Assembly: GCA_902623785.1 (NCBI GenBank)
Contig: CACNVG010000001.1
Location: forward strand, 10,001-74,000
Reading direction: 5' to 3'
DNA: 64,000 nucleotides
Origin: an uncultured Pelagibacteraceae bacterium
Lineage (GTDB): Bacteria; Pseudomonadota; Alphaproteobacteria; Pelagibacterales; Pelagibacteraceae
Below are positions 1-8,487 of this stretch, in pieces. How positions within the stretch are numbered: the stretch's first letter is position 1; every line of letters starts with the position of its first letter. The notes under the pieces are model-generated. The model ran no database searches. It had not been told where the DNA came from and was given only the letters and a program-made list of their open reading frames with translations. The translations under genes and the position numbers were made by a program.

Positions 1-722
1 TGATCCTCTGGATAAATTGCCCACTCTAAATCTTTTTTACCTAATCCCATTTTCAAATGACCTTTACCTTTTTTCTCCAAAACATCGTCTGTAAAATCAT
101 ACCAATCAAAACCCCTAAGATCGTGTTCTTTTCGATTCTTTTTAGTAAACTCAACGAAATCATCATAAGAAAACATTCCTGATCGATCCATATAACCATG
201 CTCACCCCAAAAAATTATTTTTATATTATGTTTGATGGCCTGTTGTATTGGGTAAGTATAAATACCACAATGGTTGTGCCAATTCATGTCCCCTTGAAGA
301 TAAAAACCTAAAACATTAAGTTTTACTAAAGTTTCTGTTGGTGGTTTAAAAATAATGTGGTCACAATTAAAAACAGATTTCATTCTCCTTAAATTGTATT
401 CTCCATCTTTAGTGTAATTATTCCCATAGTAAGTAACTAAAAGCGGATTGAGACCTAAAACATTTTTACATAGATGAGTTTGAAAATAACTATCTTTGCC
501 CCCACTTACACCAATTAAAACATCATATTTTGAATCAGGATTTTTGTTCTCATTAAAGAGCTTCTTAAGCATTTCTAGCCTTAAATCCCAATTCACTTTA
601 TTTTTTGCAAATTCTGCATTTTGACACCCTGTGCAAATACCCGCTTCATCAAAAAATAAGTTCATATCGGTTTTCGATATGTATAAGCACTTCTTACAAT
701 TAAAACTATTTTTACCTGACAT
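1..722 (-). CDS. N-acetyl sugar amidotransferase (PseA/WbpG-like), 3' end cut by window edge
   Basis: Own translation from ATG at 722 (minus): MSGKNSFNCKKCLYISKTDMNLFFDEAGICTGCQNAE...DVLIGVSGGKDSYFQTHLC; N-terminal Cys pairs and SGGKDS PP-loop motif; adjacent to hisF/hisH-like genes. Confidence 0.88.
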   Translation of the reverse strand, partial: MSGKNSFNCKKCLYISKTDMNLFFDEAGICTGCQNAEFAKNKVNWDLRLEMLKKLFNENKNPDSKYDVLIGVSGGKDSYFQTHLCKNVLGLNPLLVTYYGNNYTKDGEYNLRRMKSVFNCDHIIFKPPTETLVKLNVLGFYLQGDMNWHNHCGIYTYPIQQAIKHNIKIIFWGEHGYMDRSGMFSYDDFVEFTKKNRKEHDLRGFDWYDFTDDVLEKKGKGHLKMGLGKKDLEWAIYPED

Positions 723-1494
723 TGATATTATTTTTTTTTAATATTTTCTTAACATTTAAATCAACCAGTTCCTTATAATGCCAAATATTAGCAGCTGCTA
801 ATCCATTTGCTCCATTTTTTACAGCATCTATAAAGTCTTCATATTTTCCAACACCTCCTAAGAAAATTATTTTTGATTTTGAGATTTTTTTTATTTTTTT
901 TAACAATTCTATGTCATATCCTTTGCCAGATCCATCTCTATCAATACTTTGTATTAAAACTTCACCTACATTTAGATCATTTACTTTTTTTATCCAATCT
1001 TCAATATTTAATTTTGTATTTTTTTTACCGTTATTGGAAAAAACAATATAATTATTATCTATTTTCTTTACATCAGCAGAAGCAACAATTACTTGTGACC
1101 CGAATCTTTTAATTGCCTCTTTTATTGCGTTTGTATCCTCTATAACCATTGTATTTAATGATACTTTATCTGCACCAGACATTAAAATTTCCTCTATTTC
1201 ACCAAGGGATCTAATTCCACCTCCCCAGGTAAGTGGCATAAAACAATTTTTGTTTATTAATTTTATCAACTCAATGTATGATATTTTTCTGTCAATGTTT
1301 GAATCTCCCCTGAAAGTGAATTCTTTTTTTTTGGAGGAAATATTTAGATATATTAATTCATCCACTTCCCATTGATTGAATCTTTCAACTTCTTCAATTG
1401 GATTACCTGTTGATTGATAATCTTTAAATAAATTAGATTTCACTAAATAGCCATCTTTTAAAAGAAGTACAGGTATCAATCTAACTTTTAACAT
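712..1494 (-). CDS. hisF: HisF-like cyclase subunit of the amidotransferase system (glycan-associated HisF paralog)
   Basis: ORF 260 aa, HisF signatures (IPVLLLKDGYLVKS, GGGIRSLGEIEEILMSGADKVSLNT, ASADVK); next to HisH- and PseA-like genes rather than his genes. Confidence 0.9.
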   Translation of the reverse strand: MLKVRLIPVLLLKDGYLVKSNLFKDYQSTGNPIEEVERFNQWEVDELIYLNISSKKKEFTFRGDSNIDRKISYIELIKLINKNCFMPLTWGGGIRSLGEIEEILMSGADKVSLNTMVIEDTNAIKEAIKRFGSQVIVASADVKKIDNNYIVFSNNGKKNTKLNIEDWIKKVNDLNVGEVLIQSIDRDGSGKGYDIELLKKIKKISKSKIIFLGGVGKYEDFIDAVKNGANGLAAANIWHYKELVDLNVKKILKKNNINVR

Positions 1495-2119
1495 AATTGT
1501 TTAACCAATTTTTCAAAATTTTTACACCATTTTTATGACTTTTTTCAGGGTGAAACTGCAGACCTACAATATTTTTTTTTTCTGCGATTGATATAAATTT
1601 TTCACCGTATGAAGTAATCGCTACACAATTTTTATTATTAAAATCATTACATGCATAACTATGAAGAAAATAAAAGGAGGAATTATCAGGAATATCTTTT
1701 AATAATGGAGTATTTTTATAAATTTTAATTTCATTCCATCCTATATGTGGTAATGAAAAATCATCAAAACCTTCTTTGTTAGATAACATTCCGACATTTC
1801 CATTTAAAAGACCAAGACCATTTGAATTTACATCATTTTCATTACCACTCTCAAATAAGACTTGTAGACCAATGCATATCCCTAAAAAAGGTTTTTTTTT
1901 TACATTAATCAAATCTAGAAGTTTATTTTTGTTTCTTTTATCTATTTCTTTTGAGATGTGTTCAAAATTTCCATTGCCTGGTATTACGAGTCCTTCAGCT
2001 TCTTCAAGATTATCAAAATTATCTTTTATAGAAACATTGCAATCTAAAAAATTTAAAATATTTTTTACAGAACTAATATTTCCACAGTTTAAATTTAAGA
2101 TAAATATTTTTTTTTTCAT
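1481..2119 (-). CDS. hisH: HisH-like glutamine amidotransferase
   Basis: ORF 212 aa; class I GATase motif FLGICIGLQVLFE, ...QFHPEKS. Confidence 0.9.
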   Translation of the reverse strand: MKKKIFILNLNCGNISSVKNILNFLDCNVSIKDNFDNLEEAEGLVIPGNGNFEHISKEIDKRNKNKLLDLINVKKKPFLGICIGLQVLFESGNENDVNSNGLGLLNGNVGMLSNKEGFDDFSLPHIGWNEIKIYKNTPLLKDIPDNSSFYFLHSYACNDFNNKNCVAITSYGEKFISIAEKKNIVGLQFHPEKSHKNGVKILKNWLNNYVKS

Positions 2120-2134
2120 TTGATGAAGAAAAGC

Positions 2135-3193
2135 TTATAACTTTATATGACTGTATAAAATAGGCTCATCCTTTTCTAAATCCGCTAAAACTTTTTTACC
2201 AATTATTGAACTAATTTTATCAGCAGGTATATTTGTTTCTTCACATGGCCTTAAAACAACTAGATCCTCTCTTTTTAAAATTGTACCTTTAGAAATCTTG
2301 TATTTAGTTTTAATACCTCTTTTCATACTTACATATTGATCTTCTTCTTCGTCGTAAACCCTTTTACTCTCTGATCCCAAAATTTTTTCCATATGTCTTA
2401 TGTCTTCAATCATTTTTTTGAAATCACTAGCATCCATCGCAAATGAATGATCTGGACCAGGTAAATTTTTATCATCTGTAAAATGTTTTTCAATTATACA
2501 ACCTCCTAGCGCTACTGTGCCTATCGCTACGGAAGAACCAGGGGTATGGTCAGAGTAACCAACCAGACAATTAAATTTTTCCTTAAATAGATTTAAAACT
2601 TTTAAATTTATATTTTCAAAACTAGCTGGATAATTCGTTACACATTGAAGCAAAATTACCTCATTATTTCCGGTTTTTTTTATCGTGTTTACTGCAGCTT
2701 CAATTTGTTCAAAGGAACTAGCTCCTGTAGCTAAAATAATTGGCTTATTCTTTTTTGCAATATACTCTATGTTTTCAAGCCAAGTAATATCACCAGATCC
2801 AATTTTGTATACATTGACACCTAATTTTTCAAGATAATCAACTGACTCTCTATCGTAGGGTGCTGAAAAAAATTCGATATTCTTTGACTTGCAGTATTCA
2901 AAAACTTTAGCATGCATATCAATTGGAAACTCAGCATTTTGATATACATCAAAAACTGATTTATCCCATTGTGCTTGATAGCCAATCTTTAATTTTTTGA
3001 AACCTTTATCACTAACAAGGTTTTTTGCACTAAATGATTGAAATTTTACGGCGTCCGCACCACACTTTTTTGCTAAATCGATAAGTTGAAAGGCTTTATT
3101 CAAAGATCTATCAAAATTTGAGCCAATCTCAGCAATAGTATAAAATGGACACCCATCACCAACAAATTTATTACCAATTCTGATTTTTTTCAT
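2135..3193 (-). CDS. neuB: N-acetylneuraminate/pseudaminate/legionaminate synthase family (NeuB/PseI/LegI)
   Basis: 352 aa with NeuB fold (AEIGSNFDRSLNKA, KFQSF, GYSDHTPG, EKHFTDD) and C-terminal SAF domain. Confidence 0.92.
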   Translation of the reverse strand: MKKIRIGNKFVGDGCPFYTIAEIGSNFDRSLNKAFQLIDLAKKCGADAVKFQSFSAKNLVSDKGFKKLKIGYQAQWDKSVFDVYQNAEFPIDMHAKVFEYCKSKNIEFFSAPYDRESVDYLEKLGVNVYKIGSGDITWLENIEYIAKKNKPIILATGASSFEQIEAAVNTIKKTGNNEVILLQCVTNYPASFENINLKVLNLFKEKFNCLVGYSDHTPGSSVAIGTVALGGCIIEKHFTDDKNLPGPDHSFAMDASDFKKMIEDIRHMEKILGSESKRVYDEEEDQYVSMKRGIKTKYKISKGTILKREDLVVLRPCEETNIPADKISSIIGKKVLADLEKDEPILYSHIKL

Positions 3194-3849
3194 TTTGTAA
3201 ATATATCATTGTAAAACATTCTTATCAAACTACCTAAAATTTTAAAGTTCGACTTTATTGTTCCCCCAATCCTTGGATTATCTTCTCGTAAATTTACTCG
3301 AATTGGAATTGAAATTAATTTAAACCCTTTTTTTTTGGCATTAAACAAAACCTGAGAAGTCATGGCCTCAATTTTATCAAAATAACCAATTTCTTTTATA
3401 ACTTCACCTTTAATAGCTTTAAATCCATTAAGTGGATCTTTAACTCCAATTCTTTTAGTTGAGTAATATGAAAATAGATATTCAGAAAACCTTGGAAATT
3501 TGTCTCTACAAGCAACTACTATATCGCCCTCATTTTTTCTGAGTTTTTCTAAAAAAACTGGGATTTGATCGTATGGATGTTGTCCATCGGCATCAATTGT
3601 TACTAGATATTTAAATCCTAATTCAATTGCTTTCTGAATACCTTTTTCAGTAGCCAAAGCAGGACCAAGGTTTTTCTTATTTTCAATCACTAACACATTA
3701 TTACTTTTTGATTTTTTTACTGTATTGTCGCTACTGCCGTCACTAACTACAATAATCTTATTCACATATACAAGAGTATTTTTAATTACATTTTCTATAG
3801 TTTTTTCTTCATTAAATGCGGGTATTATTGCTACAGTCTCATTTTTCAT
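3190..3849 (-). CDS. Family 2 glycosyltransferase (DPM/polyprenol-type)
   Basis: AIIPAFNEEKTIENVI...VVSDGSSDNT...TIDADGQHP. Confidence 0.88.
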   Translation of the reverse strand: MKNETVAIIPAFNEEKTIENVIKNTLVYVNKIIVVSDGSSDNTVKKSKSNNVLVIENKKNLGPALATEKGIQKAIELGFKYLVTIDADGQHPYDQIPVFLEKLRKNEGDIVVACRDKFPRFSEYLFSYYSTKRIGVKDPLNGFKAIKGEVIKEIGYFDKIEAMTSQVLFNAKKKGFKLISIPIRVNLREDNPRIGGTIKSNFKILGSLIRMFYNDIFTK

Positions 3850-4729
3850 TTCTTCTAATTTCTGTTAAATCTTTTTCAATACTGTTAATTTTAATATTAA
3901 AAGTTTTTTTAAATTTCATATTTGAAAGAGATGTATCCAATGGTTTATTAATTTTTTTTCTTGGAAAATATTTTGTTTTAACTAAAAAGTCTTTGTCTAA
4001 TTTAAATACATTTGACACTATTTTGGCAAATTCGTATCTGGATAATCTTTCATTTGAAACAATGTTATAAGTCCCAGTTTTTCTAGATCTTATTAAGATA
4101 TCAATAAACCTTATTAAGCTTTTAACACCAATTGGTGTTGAAAATAAATTATCGTAACAATATATTTTTTGTTTTTTCTTTAATTTATATAAAATTTGCT
4201 CAAGAAAATTTTTTTCTTTTTTAACATTATTTAAGCCAAAAAATCTAGTTCTTATAATAACTGAATTTTTGTATTTTTCATTAATATAATTTTCACATAA
4301 AATTTTTATTTTTGAATAAAAATTTACCGGAGACGTTTTTTGTTTTTCATTACTGAATTTTTTCTTTGAAAAAAGGGAGTCCGTTGAAATATATATTAAA
4401 TAAGAATTATTTTCTTTTGCAAAATTTAATATTTTTTTACAACTTTCATAATTTACTATTTTTGTAATTTTTTTATTTTTTTCACAAAAATCAACATCTG
4501 ATATGCCAGCAAAATTTATTACAATATCTGGATTAATATTAGATAATTTTTTTTTAATACTAGAGTAGGAGTTTGATAAGTTTATTTTCATTATCTTTAC
4601 AGCTTCTCTTTTAAAAGAAGGTTTTTTTTGGTTATAAACACCATAAATTTTATATTTTCTATTCATCATCTTTATAAAATTTGACCCTAAGAGGCCACTT
4701 GCACCAAATAATACTATTGTTTTTTTCAT
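3839..4729 (-). CDS. RmlD-like NAD(P)-dependent sugar reductase/epimerase
   Basis: Rossmann GASGLLGSNF, ISTDSLFS, SDR extended-like architecture. Confidence 0.8.
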   Translation of the reverse strand: MKKTIVLFGASGLLGSNFIKMMNRKYKIYGVYNQKKPSFKREAVKIMKINLSNSYSSIKKKLSNINPDIVINFAGISDVDFCEKNKKITKIVNYESCKKILNFAKENNSYLIYISTDSLFSKKKFSNEKQKTSPVNFYSKIKILCENYINEKYKNSVIIRTRFFGLNNVKKEKNFLEQILYKLKKKQKIYCYDNLFSTPIGVKSLIRFIDILIRSRKTGTYNIVSNERLSRYEFAKIVSNVFKLDKDFLVKTKYFPRKKINKPLDTSLSNMKFKKTFNIKINSIEKDLTEIRRNEK

Positions 4730-4758
4730 TTTAGAGTTTTATGTTTAATATCAATATG

Positions 4759-4786
4759 TGTTCAAATTTTGAACATATATTGAACA
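4759..4786. promoter_or_regulatory. Predicted operator: TGTTCA-N5-TGAACA-N5-TGAACA (three half-sites, 11-bp period)
   Basis: Read directly: TGTTCAAATTTTGAACATATATTGAACA between divergent genes; same inverted repeat overlaps the start of the MarR-type regulator at 6587. Confidence 0.7.
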
Positions 4787-4850
4787 TAATATGTAGAATT
4801 AATAACTGTTTTATATTAAATAAATGATAAAAAGGGAATTACTTTATTAA

Positions 4851-5852
4851 ATGAATAAATTTGCAAATAAAACTATTCTTGTAACAGGTGGTACTGGCTC
4901 ATTTGGTAAAAGCTTTGTTAATTATGTTTTAAAAAATATTAAGAACATAAAAAAAATCATAGTTTTTAGCAGAGATGAATTAAAACAATTTGAGTTCAAT
5001 AATGAAATAGATAATAAATTTAAAAAAAAAATTAGGTTTTTTCTTGGCGATATAAGAGACAAAGAAAGATTGATTTATGCTTTCCAAGACGTAGATATAG
5101 TAATTCATGCAGCAGCATTAAAGCAAGTACCTGCAGCTGAATATAATCCTATAGAATTCGTAAAAACAAATGTTTTGGGTTCCCAAAATATTGTTGAGGC
5201 AGCCATAGCTCAAAAAGTGGAAAGAGTTGTCGCATTATCTACAGATAAAGCAGTTGCCCCTGTTAATTTGTATGGCGCTACTAAATTATGCGCTGATAAA
5301 CTTTTTGTTGCAGCAAACAGTATAACTGGTTTTCAAAAAACCTCTTTTTCAGTAGTGAGATATGGAAATGTTTTGGGAAGTAGAGGCTCAATATTACATG
5401 AATTTATTAAGTCAAATAAAATGAATAAAGCTTTTAAAGTAACGGATAAGTCTATGACACGGTTTAACATTATATTAGATGACGCAATAAAATTGATCAT
5501 TTGGAGTATAAATAATTGCAGAGGTGGAGAAATAATAGTTCCAAAATTAAAATCTTTTAAAATTACCGATTTAGCAAAATCTATAAATCAAAAAAGGCCC
5601 CTAAAAATTGTTGGAATAAGACCTGGCGAAAAAATACATGAGGAGTTAATAAGCACAGCAGAAAGTTCCAATACTTACGATGTAAAGGACAAGTATTTTG
5701 TTTTAAACGATGTAATGAAAAAAAGATTTTATAAAAATAAGAAATTAAAATTGATAAAGAATTTTGAGTCTTACAATTCAAAGAATAATAAATATTTATC
5801 GGTTAAAGATATAAAATCGTTGATAAATAAATATTTTAAAAAAGATAAATAA
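4851..5852 (+). CDS. UDP-GlcNAc 4,6-dehydratase/CapD-like polysaccharide biosynthesis protein (PseB/LegB type)
   Basis: ILVTGGTGSFGKSFV, HAAALKQVPAAEYNP, 333 aa. Confidence 0.9.
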   Translation: MNKFANKTILVTGGTGSFGKSFVNYVLKNIKNIKKIIVFSRDELKQFEFNNEIDNKFKKKIRFFLGDIRDKERLIYAFQDVDIVIHAAALKQVPAAEYNPIEFVKTNVLGSQNIVEAAIAQKVERVVALSTDKAVAPVNLYGATKLCADKLFVAANSITGFQKTSFSVVRYGNVLGSRGSILHEFIKSNKMNKAFKVTDKSMTRFNIILDDAIKLIIWSINNCRGGEIIVPKLKSFKITDLAKSINQKRPLKIVGIRPGEKIHEELISTAESSNTYDVKDKYFVLNDVMKKRFYKNKKLKLIKNFESYNSKNNKYLSVKDIKSLINKYFKKDK

Positions 5853-6553
5853 TGAAAAATATTGCGATTATTCCTGCTCGAGGCGGAAGTAAAAGGCTAC
5901 CTAATAAAAATATAAAATCTTTTTTTGGAAAAAAAATTTTAGAAAGAACTTTTTTAATAACAAAAAAATCGCGTTTATTTCATAAAATTGTCCTTAGCAC
6001 TGAAGATAATAAAATAAAAAAAATTGGTAAAAAGATTGGTTTTGATGTTATTTGGAGTAGACCTAAAAAACTATCGAATGATAAAACAAAAACTATAGAT
6101 GTAATAAAAGATTTTGTAAAAAAAAATAACCTATCACCACTAGATAACATTTGTTGTATTTATCCTTGTAATCCATTTCTCGATATTAGAGATTTAAAAA
6201 AATGTTTGAAGATTTTAAAATCGAATAAAGAAAATTTTATTTTTCCCATCACAAATTATACACATCCTATTCAGAGGTCCTTTACACTTAAATTAAAAAA
6301 TAAAGTGAAATTTGATTATCCTAAAAATGTAAACAAAAATACACAGCTTTTTAAAAAAAGATACCATGATGCAGGACAGTTCTATTGGGGAAAATCAAAA
6401 GAATGGAAGAAGAAAAAAAGCATTCAAGATAATGGTATAGGTCATATCATTCCACTCTACAGAGCTGTTGATATTGACGATCATGATGATTGGATTAAAG
6501 CAAAATATTTGTTCCTTGGAAAAAAAAAATTAGATAAAAGCGTTTTACAATGA
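5852..6553 (+). CDS. CMP-nonulosonate (sialic/pseudaminic acid) cytidylyltransferase (NeuA/PseF-like)
   Basis: IIPARGGSKRLPNKNIKSFFGK N-terminal CMP-NeuAc synthetase signature. Confidence 0.92.
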   Translation: MKNIAIIPARGGSKRLPNKNIKSFFGKKILERTFLITKKSRLFHKIVLSTEDNKIKKIGKKIGFDVIWSRPKKLSNDKTKTIDVIKDFVKKNNLSPLDNICCIYPCNPFLDIRDLKKCLKILKSNKENFIFPITNYTHPIQRSFTLKLKNKVKFDYPKNVNKNTQLFKKRYHDAGQFYWGKSKEWKKKKSIQDNGIGHIIPLYRAVDIDDHDDWIKAKYLFLGKKKLDKSVLQ

Positions 6554-6586
6554 GAAAGGTCACAATTGCGCCAACTTTAATTCTTA

Positions 6587-6603
6587 TGTTCAAAAAATGA
6601 ACA
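6587..6603. promoter_or_regulatory. Predicted autoregulatory operator TGTTCA-N5-TGAACA overlapping the MarR start codon
   Basis: TGTTCAAAAAATGAACA; ATG at 6597 lies inside it; identical half-sites and spacing to 4759-4775. Confidence 0.7.
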
Positions 6604-6905
6604 TAGATCCCAAAAAGCAAGAACTTTTTCAAATATTAAGAATTTTATATAAGAAAAATCTTTCTCAAAGAAAATTAGCGAAAGAGATGTCAATAAGTTT
6701 AGGAAAAGTAAATTATTGTTTAAAAGCGCTTCAAAAAAAGGGTTTTATAAAATTAACAAATTTTAGAAATAATAAAAATAAAGCACAATATCTTTATCTC
6801 TTAACACCCAAAGGTATAAGTGAAAAAACAAAATTAACAATTAATTTTTTAAAACAACAATCAAGAGAATATAATAAATTAAAAAAAGAAATTGATGATG
6901 TTTAA
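6597..6905 (+). CDS. MarR-family EPS-associated transcriptional regulator
   Basis: 102 aa wHTH (ELFQILRILYKKNLSQRKLAKEMSISLGKVNYCLKALQKKGFIKL), in glycan locus. Confidence 0.85.
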   Translation: MNIDPKKQELFQILRILYKKNLSQRKLAKEMSISLGKVNYCLKALQKKGFIKLTNFRNNKNKAQYLYLLTPKGISEKTKLTINFLKQQSREYNKLKKEIDDV

Positions 6906-6989
6906 AACTATAATTGGAGAGATAAACTGAGATATCAAGAAAAATTACTCAAATTAAAAGTTCCATTTTTTAAAAATAAGAAGCATAAG

Positions 6990-8486
6990 ATGGTTTCATT
7001 AATTTGTAACAGAAATAGATTTGATCCAACTTTTAGAACCATAATGGCGGGTGAACTGATAAATAAAGAATTTGGTGATGAAATTATTTTAATAACATCT
7101 AAAAAATATAAATATTTTAATCAAATTTATAAAAATTTTGGCATTGAAAATCACAAATATGTAAATGTTCAAAAATTTATTTACAATAATTTTATTAAAA
7201 GTATTTATTATTTTTTTCAATCTTTAAAAGATATTTTAGTTTATAGTTTTTCGGACATAGAAAGTTTTTTTTATAAATATAAAATAAAAAATATTAACAT
7301 TGGGAAACTTATTTATGAAGATATCCATAGGTTTAACTTTAAATTTACTGGCAAAAAAAAGTTGATTTCATTTAATTTTTTTAAAAAAATTTTAACATCT
7401 TACATTTTGATAGATATTTTAGAAAAACTAATAAGAGAAAAAAAAATTAGGTACTTAATTATGAGCGATAGTTATACTTATGTAAGCCCAAATAGCATTA
7501 TTTTTCAACTTGCTAAAAAACTTAATATAAAAACCATACTGTTAAATCAAGAAAATATAAGATTATTTAAAAAAAAAAAAGATTTCGATAAAATATATAA
7601 ATCTTTAGATCAATTAAATTTAAATGAGAGCGCGTCATTAAAGGAAGTAAATAATTATCTTTCAAAAAGGTTTAAAGGAATTGTAAAAGAAAACATATTT
7701 AAAAAATCCTTCTATAAAAAAACAAAGGTAAAAAAGAATTTTATCAAAAAATTTTTTCATTTACAAAATTCTAATTATAGAAAAAAAATATTATTCTGTC
7801 CTCATGCTTTTACTGACACAGCTCAAGCAAAAGGCAAATTTATATTTATGGATTATTATGAATTTTTTTGTGAGTCAATTAAACAAATGTCAAAAATAGG
7901 TGATATTTTATGGCTGGTTAAACTTCACCCACATCGCTTCAGATATGAGCAAGAAATTGGAGTAGGGGAAAAATTCATTAAAAAAATTAATAGAAAGAAT
8001 ATTTTAATTTGTCCTGATAGATTCCATTCATTATCAATTGCAAAAGAGGTTGATGGAATTGTTACTGGAAGGGGTACGATAACCTTAGAAGCAGCATCAA
8101 TAGGCAGAGAAGTCTTGGCATACGAGTTTGGGCAGTTTCAAAATTTAAATTTTATTACAAAGTATAAAAGTAAAAAAGATTACTTCAAAAAACTTAAATT
8201 TAATCATCAACCTCCAAAAATTGATGAAAAAAAAAAATTTTTAGCAAAAAAGGCTATGTTTATAATGAATAAATCTTTGAATACAACGCACGACAAAATT
8301 TTTTCAAACATTAAACACTCTCAATATCATTCGAATCTATACACTTCTGAATTAAATTCAAAAAATGTAAAGGAAAATATTTATTGGAAATCTTATTTAA
8401 ATCCAATTATTCGATCTTTTAGTGGCGATTTAAAGAAAGTTTATTCTTCTTATTATTATAAAAAACTTAAAAAAGAAATTATATAA
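6990..8486 (+). CDS. Surface carbohydrate biosynthesis protein (capsule synthesis/CDP-glycerophosphotransferase-like fold)
   Basis: 498 aa; ...ILWLVKLHPHRFRYE...DGIVTGRGTITLEAASIGREVLAYEF; frame stays open upstream to the MarR stop, so a non-ATG start upstream is possible. Confidence 0.65.
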   Translation: MVSLICNRNRFDPTFRTIMAGELINKEFGDEIILITSKKYKYFNQIYKNFGIENHKYVNVQKFIYNNFIKSIYYFFQSLKDILVYSFSDIESFFYKYKIKNINIGKLIYEDIHRFNFKFTGKKKLISFNFFKKILTSYILIDILEKLIREKKIRYLIMSDSYTYVSPNSIIFQLAKKLNIKTILLNQENIRLFKKKKDFDKIYKSLDQLNLNESASLKEVNNYLSKRFKGIVKENIFKKSFYKKTKVKKNFIKKFFHLQNSNYRKKILFCPHAFTDTAQAKGKFIFMDYYEFFCESIKQMSKIGDILWLVKLHPHRFRYEQEIGVGEKFIKKINRKNILICPDRFHSLSIAKEVDGIVTGRGTITLEAASIGREVLAYEFGQFQNLNFITKYKSKKDYFKKLKFNHQPPKIDEKKKFLAKKAMFIMNKSLNTTHDKIFSNIKHSQYHSNLYTSELNSKNVKENIYWKSYLNPIIRSFSGDLKKVYSSYYYKKLKKEII

Positions 8487-8487
8487 A

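Noticed and set aside
873-2123. Antisense ORFs 873..1112 and 1776..2123 over hisF/hisH-like genes
   Set aside because: Phe/Leu/Ser-rich complements of Lys/Asn-rich coding sequence; no recognisable domain. The same reasoning applies to the other short shadow ORFs in the track
6906-6989. N-terminal extension of the surface carbohydrate protein from the MarR stop
   Set aside because: Frame is open (..LRYQEKLLKLKVPFFKNKKHKMVSL) and may be real from a non-ATG start, but the start codon cannot be chosen from sequence alone
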